From contig JAJUGK010000008.1 of NCBI GenBank assembly GCA_029268205.1, positions 1-34,673 on the forward strand: DNA of 34,673 nt, given 5' to 3'. The notes beneath the pieces are model-generated. The model did not search any database, was not told where the DNA came from, and saw only the letters and a list, made by a program, of their open reading frames with translations. Numbering within the stretch: position 1 is the first letter of the stretch; every line of letters begins with the position of its first letter. The position numbers were made by a program, and so were the translations under genes. The stretch comes from Nocardioidaceae bacterium (GTDB taxonomy: Bacteria > Actinomycetota > Actinomycetes > Propionibacteriales > Nocardioidaceae). Positions 28,271 to 34,673 of the stretch are shown piece by piece.

Positions 28271-28495
28271 TCAGACGGCGAGGCCGTCGGCGTCGTTGGG
28301 ATCGAACGGCACGGTCTCGCGCAGGAACCCGCGCGCGGTGAGGAAGTCACCGAGGCTCGCGCGGTGGTCGTCGCAGGCCAACCACACCTTGCGTCGCTCG
28401 GGGGTGTGGATCTTGGGATTGTTCCACCGGTGCGCGAAGGTCGCGGGGAGGGCGCAGCCCTTCGCGGAGCACAGCGGGATCTCGTCGTCGGTCAT
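28271..28495 (-). CDS. Small conserved Cys/His-containing protein of unknown function
   Basis: 74 aa; CSAKGCALPATFAHRWNNPKIHTPERRKVWLACDDHR; start supported by a TAGGCT hexamer 8 nt upstream. Confidence 0.65.
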   Translation of the reverse strand: MTDDEIPLCSAKGCALPATFAHRWNNPKIHTPERRKVWLACDDHRASLGDFLTARGFLRETVPFDPNDADGLAV

Positions 28496-28511
28496 CGCCG
28501 CTCAGCCTAGG

Positions 28512-28556
28512 CGCCCGAAGACGGGTGCCCCGAAGACAGGTGCCCCGAAGACAGGC
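28512..28556. repeat. Three tandem copies of a 15-bp unit (~GCCCCGAAGACAGGT)
   Basis: cgcccgaagacgggt / gccccgaagacaggt / gccccgaagacaggc. Confidence 0.85.
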
Positions 28557-28593
28557 GATGCCGGACGGCCACGGGGGAAGCTGTCCGGCATCG
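28556..28593 (-). terminator. Hairpin, candidate terminator for the DUF3099 gene
   Basis: Perfect 11-bp arms CGATGCCGGAC (28556-28566) / GTCCGGCATCG (28583-28593), 16-nt loop, between two minus-strand genes. Confidence 0.5.
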
Positions 28594-28619
28594 CGGAACC
28601 CAGACGGGGGAGGCTGGAT

Positions 28620-28973
28620 TCATGATTGATTGTTGCACGACCCGGGGGTGAAACCAACGTCGCCGGGCCCCGCCGGGAGCTCGCTGCCCGGTGCCCCGGG
28701 GCCGGGCCCCTGGGGCTGTCCGGGAGCCAGCGACTTGCGGGCGTTGGCGAGCACGACGGCGATGTAGGGCAGGAAGACCGCGCCGGCGATCAGCACCCAC
28801 CGCAGGATGCCGGGACCGACGGCGACGGCCCCGACGAAGCACAGCGTGCGCAGCGTCATCGAGTAGGCGTACCGCCGCTGCCGCTCGGCCTGCTCCTGGG
28901 CGCGGGTCCGCGGCGCCGAGGTGATCTCGACGGCGCTGTCGTGCCGGCGGGAGAGGGGACGGGGAAGTGCCAC
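28620..28973 (-). CDS. DUF3099 family small membrane protein
   Basis: EQAERQRRYAYSMTLRTLCFVGAVAVGPGILRWVLIAGAVFLPYIAVVLANARK; two TM segments. Confidence 0.8.
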   Translation of the reverse strand: MALPRPLSRRHDSAVEITSAPRTRAQEQAERQRRYAYSMTLRTLCFVGAVAVGPGILRWVLIAGAVFLPYIAVVLANARKSLAPGQPQGPGPGAPGSELPAGPGDVGFTPGSCNNQS

Positions 28974-28993
28974 TCACCCAGCCTACGTCGGGG

Positions 28994-29008
28994 GTGGCAG
29001 ACTGCCAC
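28994..29008. promoter_or_regulatory. 15-bp perfect palindrome upstream of dodecin
   Basis: GTGGCAG-A-CTGCCAC between divergent DUF3099 and dodecin genes; contains -10-like CAGACT. Confidence 0.5.
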
Positions 29009-29052
29009 GCGAGCCGGAACCCCGGTCCAGCCCCGACCCGTGGAGGACAGCC

Positions 29053-29265
29053 ATGACCAACCGCACCTACCGCATCACCGAGATCGTCGGCACCTCGCCG
29101 GAGGGCATCGACGCCGCCATCCGCAACGGGGTCGAGCGCACCGCGCAGACGCTCCGGCACGTCGACTGGTTCGAGGTGACCCAGATCCGCGGCCAGGTCA
29201 AGGACGGCCAGGTCGAGCACTTCCAGGTGGGACTCAAGGTGGGCTTCCGGCTCGAGGACGACTGA
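29053..29265 (+). CDS. Dodecin family flavoprotein
   Basis: MTNRTYRITEIVGTSPEGIDAAIRNGVERTAQTLRHVDWFEVTQIRGQVKDGQVEHFQVGLKVGFRLED; GGAGGA RBS. Confidence 0.95.
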   Translation: MTNRTYRITEIVGTSPEGIDAAIRNGVERTAQTLRHVDWFEVTQIRGQVKDGQVEHFQVGLKVGFRLEDD

Positions 29266-29300
29266 GGGGCCGGAGGGGCCGACACGACAGCCGGACGGGC

Positions 29301-29332
29301 GATTACGGGTACCCAGGAGTAATCACTAGCGT
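29301..29332 (+). promoter_or_regulatory. Candidate fabG-inhA promoter/operator
   Basis: GATTAC (29301-29306) - GGGTACCC palindrome - AGGA - GTAATC (29319-29324), then TAGCGT (29327-29332) 8 nt before GTG 29341. Confidence 0.5.
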
Positions 29333-29340
29333 CGGCGTAC

Positions 29341-30066
29341 GTGACATCGACGCCTGCTCCTGAACCCCGCTCGGTGCTCGTCACCGGCGGCAACCGCGGC
29401 ATCGGCCGCACCATCGCGGAGGCCTTCCTCGCCCAGGGCGACAGGGTGGCGGTGACCTCGCGGTCGGGCGAGGCGCCCGAGGGCGCCCTGGCGGTCGCCT
29501 GTGACGTGACCGACCAGGCCCAGGTCGACGAGGCCTTCGCCCGGATCGAGCAGGCGCACGGCCCGGTCGAGGTGCTGGTGGCCAACGCCGGCATCACCCG
29601 TGACACGCTCGTGCTCCGGATGAGCGACGACGACTGGGCTGCCGTCCTCGACACCAACCTCACCGGTTCCTTCCGCGTCGCCCGGCGGGCCGCGAGGGGC
29701 ATGCTGCGACTGCGGCGCGGCCGGATCGTCTTCGTCTCCTCCGTCGTCGGGCTGCTCGGCTCGGCCGGCCAGGTCAACTACGCCGCCAGCAAGTCCGGGC
29801 TGGTCGGGATGGCCCGGTCGCTGGCGCGCGAGCTCGGCAGCCGACAGATCACCGCCAACGTCGTCGCGCCCGGCTTCGTGGAGACCGACATGACCGCCGA
29901 GCTGCCCGAGGAGAAGCGCGCCGAGTACCGCGCGGCGATCCCGCTGCAGCGCTACGCCAGCACCGAGGAGGTGGCCGCCGCCGTCACCTGGCTGGCCTCA
30001 CCGGGAGCGGCGTACGTCACCGGGGCCGTGATCCCGGTGGACGGCGGCCTGGGCATGGGCCACTGA
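29341..30066 (+). CDS. fabG: 3-oxoacyl-ACP reductase (FabG1/MabA-like)
   Basis: VLVTGGNRGIGRTIAEAFLAQGDRVAVTSR, NAGITRD, YAASKSGLVGMARSLARELGSRQITANVVAPGFVETDMT; next to inhA. Confidence 0.94.
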   Translation: MTSTPAPEPRSVLVTGGNRGIGRTIAEAFLAQGDRVAVTSRSGEAPEGALAVACDVTDQAQVDEAFARIEQAHGPVEVLVANAGITRDTLVLRMSDDDWAAVLDTNLTGSFRVARRAARGMLRLRRGRIVFVSSVVGLLGSAGQVNYAASKSGLVGMARSLARELGSRQITANVVAPGFVETDMTAELPEEKRAEYRAAIPLQRYASTEEVAAAVTWLASPGAAYVTGAVIPVDGGLGMGH

Positions 30067-30095
30067 AGCGAGCATCGGTCGAGGGAGAGGGAGTC

Positions 30096-30869
30096 ATGGG
30101 CATTCTCGAGGGCAAGCGCATCCTGGTCGCGGGGGTGACGATGGACACCTCGATCGGCTTCGAGGTCGCCCGGGTCGCCCAGGAGCAGGGCGCGACGGTC
30201 GTCGTATCGAACTTCGGCCGGGCGCTGGGGATCACCCGGCGGATCGTCAACCGGCTGCCCGAGCCGGTGCCGGTGATCGAGCTCGACGTGACCGACGAGG
30301 AGCACCTCGCCGCGCTGCCGGAGGCATTGCGTGAGCATGTCGACGGGCTCGACGGGGTGGTGCACTCGATCGCCTACGGCAACCCGGAGACGCTGCTGGG
30401 CGGTGACTTCCTCCGCGGGCCGTGGGAGGACGTCGCGCAGGCGGTCCAGGTGTCGGCCTACAGCCTGGCCTCGCTCACCCGCGCCTGCCTGCCGCTGATG
30501 GGGGAGCAGGGCGGAGCCGTGGTCGGCCTGACCTTCGACGCCACCGTGGCCTGGCCGGCGTACGACTGGATGGGGGTCGCGAAGGCGGGCCTGGAGTCGT
30601 GCGCGCGGTATCTCGCCCGCGACCTCGGTCCCCGCGGCGTCCGGGTCAACCTCGTCTCCGCCGGTCCGTTGAAGACCCTCGCCGCCAAGGCGATCCCGGG
30701 CTTCGAGCAGCTCGAGGCGACCTGGGCCGAGCGGGCACCCCTGGGCTGGGACAACGCCGACCGCGCGCCGACCGCACGTGCGGTCGTGGCGCTGCTCTCC
30801 GACCTCTTCCCGGCGACGACCGGCGAGATCGTGCATGTCGACGGCGGTTTCCACGCCATGGGAACCTGA
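30096..30869 (+). CDS. inhA: NADH-dependent enoyl-ACP reductase (InhA/FabI)
   Basis: MGILEGKRILVAGVTMDTSIGFEVARVAQEQGATVVVSNFGR, GLTFDATVAWPAYDWMGVAKAGLES (Y-x6-K), VSAGPLKTLAAKAIPGFE. Confidence 0.95.
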   Translation: MGILEGKRILVAGVTMDTSIGFEVARVAQEQGATVVVSNFGRALGITRRIVNRLPEPVPVIELDVTDEEHLAALPEALREHVDGLDGVVHSIAYGNPETLLGGDFLRGPWEDVAQAVQVSAYSLASLTRACLPLMGEQGGAVVGLTFDATVAWPAYDWMGVAKAGLESCARYLARDLGPRGVRVNLVSAGPLKTLAAKAIPGFEQLEATWAERAPLGWDNADRAPTARAVVALLSDLFPATTGEIVHVDGGFHAMGT

Positions 30870-30873
30870 GGGC

Positions 30874-31389
30874 ATGACCACGCGCCCACGACGCACGCTG
30901 GTCGTGGTCCGCCACGCGACCGCCGAGAGCTTCGCCGCCACCGACCACGACCGCCCGTTGACGACCCGCGGGACCCAGCAGGCCGCCGACCTGGGTGTCT
31001 GGCTGCACGAGAACGGCCTGCTGCCCGACGCGGCGATCGTCTCGACCGCGCGGCGCACCCGCGAGTCCTGGCAGGGCCTCGCGCGGGCGGCGGGCGTGGA
31101 GATCGAGCCCCTCATCGACGGTGCGGTCTACAGCGGCGGGATGGACTCGGTGCTGGAGTGCGTCCGAACGGTCGACGCGGCGGCGGGGACCGTCCTGGTC
31201 CTCGGCCACAACCCGACGGTCGCGAGCCTCGTGCTCGACCTCGACGACGGGCGCGGCGACCCGGACCTGCTGGTCGAGGCGAGCGGTGGCTTCCCCCCGA
31301 GCAGCGCCGCGGTGCTCACCGTCACCGGCAGCTGGGTCGACCTGGAGCCGGGCGGCGCGACGCTGACCGCGCTGCGGATCGCTCGCTGA
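30874..31389 (+). CDS. SixA-type phosphohistidine phosphatase
   Basis: LVVVRHATAES (RHG-like), STARRTRESWQ, VLVLGHNPTVASLV. Confidence 0.88.
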   Translation: MTTRPRRTLVVVRHATAESFAATDHDRPLTTRGTQQAADLGVWLHENGLLPDAAIVSTARRTRESWQGLARAAGVEIEPLIDGAVYSGGMDSVLECVRTVDAAAGTVLVLGHNPTVASLVLDLDDGRGDPDLLVEASGGFPPSSAAVLTVTGSWVDLEPGGATLTALRIAR

Positions 31390-31394
31390 CCTAT

Positions 31395-31409
31395 ACGGCC
31401 GGCGGCCGT
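31395..31409. terminator. Short hairpin between convergent sixA-like and serB genes
   Basis: ACGGCC-GGC-GGCCGT; no U-tract. Confidence 0.35.
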
Positions 31410-32647
31410 CAGACCAGGGGCGGTGCCGGGGTGACGATGCCAGCGGCGGCGTCGGCGGCCTCGACCTCCTCGCGGGAGATGCCGAGCAGATAGATGATCG
31501 TGTCGAGGTAGGGCACGTTGACGGTCGTGTCGGCGGCCTCCTGCACGACCGGCTTGGCGTTGAAGGCGATGCCGAGCCCGGCGGCGGAGAGCATGTCGAG
31601 ATCGTTGGCGCCGTCGCCGATCGCGATCGTGGCGGCCTCGGGGATCCCGGCCTGCTCCGCGAACCGGCGCAGCGCCTCGGCCTTACCGGCCCGGTCGACC
31701 ACGTCGCCCACGATGCGCCCGGTGAGGCGACCGTCGACGATCTCGAGCTCGTTGGCGGCCGCGTAGTCGATGCCGAGGTCGGCGGCGAGCCGATCGGTCA
31801 GCTGGGTGAATCCGCCGGAGACGATGGCGAACTGGTAACCCAGCCGCTTGAGCGTGCGCACCATCGTGCGCGCGCCGGGGGAGAGCAGGATCCGGTCCCA
31901 CACCGCGTCGAGCGCCGACTCGGGGAGGCCGGCCAGGAGTGCGACCCGCTCGCGCAGGGACTGCTCGAAGTCCAGCTCGCCCCGCATCGCGGCCTCGGTG
32001 ACCCGGGCGACCTCGCCCAGGCACCCCGCCTCCTCGGCGAGCATCTCGATCACCTCGCCCTGGACCAGGGTGGAGTCGACGTCCATGACGATCAACCGGC
32101 GGCCGTGGCGCCAGATCTCGGCCGGCTGCACCGCGACGTCGACCTGTTGGCGGGCGGCCTCCTTCGCGAGCACGGCGCGCAGGGCGACCGGGTCGGTGCC
32201 GGAGACGTGCAGGTCGATCGCGGTGACGGGGTAGCGCGCCATCCGCTCGATCCGGTCGATGTTGGCACCTGTGTCGGCGATGCGGCCCACGATCGCGGCG
32301 AAGGCCGCCGACCGCAGCGGCATGCCGAGCACGGTGACGTGGCTGCGGCCCTCCCGGCGGTGCCGGTTGTCGCCGATGCCGCGTTCGACCTCGACCTGCA
32401 TGTCGAGGTCGTCGGCGACCTCGTGCACCGCGTCGCGGAGCGGCGTGAGGTCGCGCGGCGCGCTGACCAGGACGCCGAGCACGAGCCGGCGGCGCAGAAC
32501 GATCTGCTCGATGTCGAGGACCTCGACGCCGTACGGCGCCAGCGTCGAGAAGATCGCAGAGGTCACCCCGGGGCGGTCCTTGCCGGTGAAGGTGATCAGG
32601 ACCGTCTTCGGAGCGGCGTCGTCGGGCTGCGGGAGCGGGGAGACCAT
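31409..32647 (-). CDS. serB: Phosphoserine phosphatase with N-terminal ACT domains
   Basis: VLITFTGKDRPGVTSAIFSTLA (ACT), LIVMDVDSTLVQGEVIEMLA (HAD motif I), AIVSGGFTQLTDRLA, AIGDGANDLDMLSAAGLGIAF. Confidence 0.95.
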   Translation of the reverse strand: MVSPLPQPDDAAPKTVLITFTGKDRPGVTSAIFSTLAPYGVEVLDIEQIVLRRRLVLGVLVSAPRDLTPLRDAVHEVADDLDMQVEVERGIGDNRHRREGRSHVTVLGMPLRSAAFAAIVGRIADTGANIDRIERMARYPVTAIDLHVSGTDPVALRAVLAKEAARQQVDVAVQPAEIWRHGRRLIVMDVDSTLVQGEVIEMLAEEAGCLGEVARVTEAAMRGELDFEQSLRERVALLAGLPESALDAVWDRILLSPGARTMVRTLKRLGYQFAIVSGGFTQLTDRLAADLGIDYAAANELEIVDGRLTGRIVGDVVDRAGKAEALRRFAEQAGIPEAATIAIGDGANDLDMLSAAGLGIAFNAKPVVQEAADTTVNVPYLDTIIYLLGISREEVEAADAAAGIVTPAPPLV

Positions 32648-32657
32648 GGCGAGGGCG

Positions 32658-32663
32658 AGGCTA
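32658..32663 (-). promoter_or_regulatory. Candidate -10 TAGCCT overlapping the stop codon of the 244-aa hypothetical gene
   Basis: Reverse strand: TAG stop (32663-32661) + CCT; 10 nt before ATG 32647 of serB. Confidence 0.4.
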
Positions 32664-33395
32664 TCGCTGCGCGTCGGCGGAGCAGGCGGCGACCAGGGCA
32701 TGTCTCGCTGCGTGGTCGAGGTCGCCCAGCAGTGCGCGCCGACGCTCGATCGTGCCGAGGTCGACCGCGCCACCCTCGTCGTCGAGGGCGAGGTCGATGA
32801 CCCGACGACTCAGCAGGGCCTGGGCGATGACCGGCGCGACCTCGGGAGCGGTCCCCGGCACGGCGAGATCGGCGCGCGGCCGGCGCAGGTCGGTGAGCTC
32901 GTCGGCGATCTCGGGACGCCAGCGGGCGACCTGCAGGTCGGCCAGTGCCTGGGCGGCCTCCACGAGCGTCACGCGCAGTGCTCGGGCCGCGTCCCGCAGC
33001 ATCGGGACCGGGCGCGGCAGGTGCGCGTCGTACGTCGTCCAGGTGACGACGTCGCCCGACCGGTCGGGGACCAGCCCGATCCCCGAGCCGAGGAGCACCA
33101 CCGCCTGCTCCGCCTCGAGGGCCGCGTCGGCGAAGGTCCGCGGCCCGGCGAGGCCGGCGGGGTCCCCGGCGACAGGGAGGGCGATCCCGACGCCGGTGGT
33201 GCCGCTGCGCAGACGCCCCAACGCGAGCGCGAGGGGAACGGTGTCGCCGGCGGGGTCGGCCATGGCATCAGCGACGGTGTGCACGGTGTCGTCGGCGCCG
33301 AGCGCGTCGAGCAGGTCGTCGCTCGCGGTCGCTCCGCGCACCCAGGCGTCGAGCCAGAGCGCGAGTCGGGCGGAATCGGGCAGATCTGGGGGCAC
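32661..33395 (-). CDS. Hypothetical protein (244 aa)
   Basis: Intact ORF; strand-consistent with serB; GTG start with TAGCCT 6 nt upstream. Confidence 0.75.
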   Translation of the reverse strand: MPPDLPDSARLALWLDAWVRGATASDDLLDALGADDTVHTVADAMADPAGDTVPLALALGRLRSGTTGVGIALPVAGDPAGLAGPRTFADAALEAEQAVVLLGSGIGLVPDRSGDVVTWTTYDAHLPRPVPMLRDAARALRVTLVEAAQALADLQVARWRPEIADELTDLRRPRADLAVPGTAPEVAPVIAQALLSRRVIDLALDDEGGAVDLGTIERRRALLGDLDHAARHALVAACSADAQR

Positions 33396-33481
33396 GCGAG
33401 GAGGCTAGCGGGGCCACGCCGGATGGTCCGGTGGCGTAGGTTGGCGGTGTCCGTCACGCACCGGAGTTCCCCGAGGAGATC

Positions 33482-34281
<800 letters not shown>

Positions 34282-34282
<1 letters not shown>

Positions 34283-34673
34283 TGCCCAAGATCCGGGGTC
34301 ACAGCCTCGAGGCCCACCGGGCGGAGACCGCGCGCCGGGTCTTCGAGGCGTTCGTGCGCCTGGTCGCCGAGCACGGGTACGCCGCGGTGTCGATGGCCGA
34401 CATCGCGCGTGAGGCCGCGGTCGGGCGGACCTCGCTCTACAACCACTTCCGCGACAAGGAGGACATCCTCCTGGCGTACGCGATGGACGAGACCTCGCGC
34501 TACGTCGCCGACCTGGAGCAGGCCATGGCCGAGGCGGAGACGCCGTTGGAGCGCCTGCGCATCTATGTGCGCGAGTATCTCCGGCTCGCCGACTCCTTCC
34601 ACTTCGGCCTCGGGCCGGAGGTCTACGCCGTCCTGTCACCCGAGGCCGGCCGCCAGATCCACGAGCACATCCG
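34282..34673 (+). CDS. TetR-family transcriptional regulator, truncated by window edge
   Basis: MPKIRGHSLEAHRAETARRVFEAFVRLVAEHGYAAVSMADIAREAAVGRTSLYNHFRDKEDILLAYAMDE...; start overlaps the previous stop (TGATG). Confidence 0.88.

Noticed and set aside
28296-28625. Plus-strand ORF with PKTGA repeats as a repeat protein
   Set aside because: Mostly antisense to the 74-aa gene and through an intergenic tandem repeat/hairpin; no RBS or promoter support.

Overview
High-GC actinobacterial chromosomal segment, Nocardioides-like by my reading of the proteins (not verified by search). It is densely packed with housekeeping genes. I see no tRNA/rRNA, insertion sequence, phage gene or CRISPR array. Order: transketolase (-, runs off the left edge; missing from the ORF track because it has no stop in the window); ctaB (+) converging on ctaA (-); a two-gene ABC exporter (-); the sufR-sufB-sufD-sufC-sufS-sufU-sufT Fe-S operon (+); an acVLRF1-type peptidyl-tRNA hydrolase and an APH-fold protein (+); a biotin ECF-transporter operon (bioY, compact acyl-CoA ligase, thiolase, ecfA, ecfT; -) divergent from a BioQ-like TetR gene (+); an ABC-F ATPase; an MMPL transporter divergent from a MarR gene; enoyl-CoA hydratase; ABC exporter; SDR; SURF1 (-); moaA; two small DUF genes (-); dodecin; fabG-inhA; SixA phosphatase; serB (-); a hypothetical gene (-); an orphan ABC ATPase; and a TetR gene running off the right edge. 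From memory, much of this order resembles the M. tuberculosis Rv1449c-Rv1484 neighbourhood. I do not find an obviously new multi-gene system. The best second-look items are: (i) a tandem BioQ-type operator plus an unusual thiolase and compact ligase in the biotin-uptake operon; the thiolase has Ala where the C-terminal catalytic Cys is expected; (ii) four same-strand junctions where the upstream gene's rare TAG stop doubles as the start of a -10-like TAGNNT hexamer just before the next start codon; (iii) a SufR-type operator laid over the probable sufR -10/start; (iv) several window-wide leaderless-type starts; (v) the acVLRF1 gene. All hand-derived coordinates and motif counts should be rechecked computationally.
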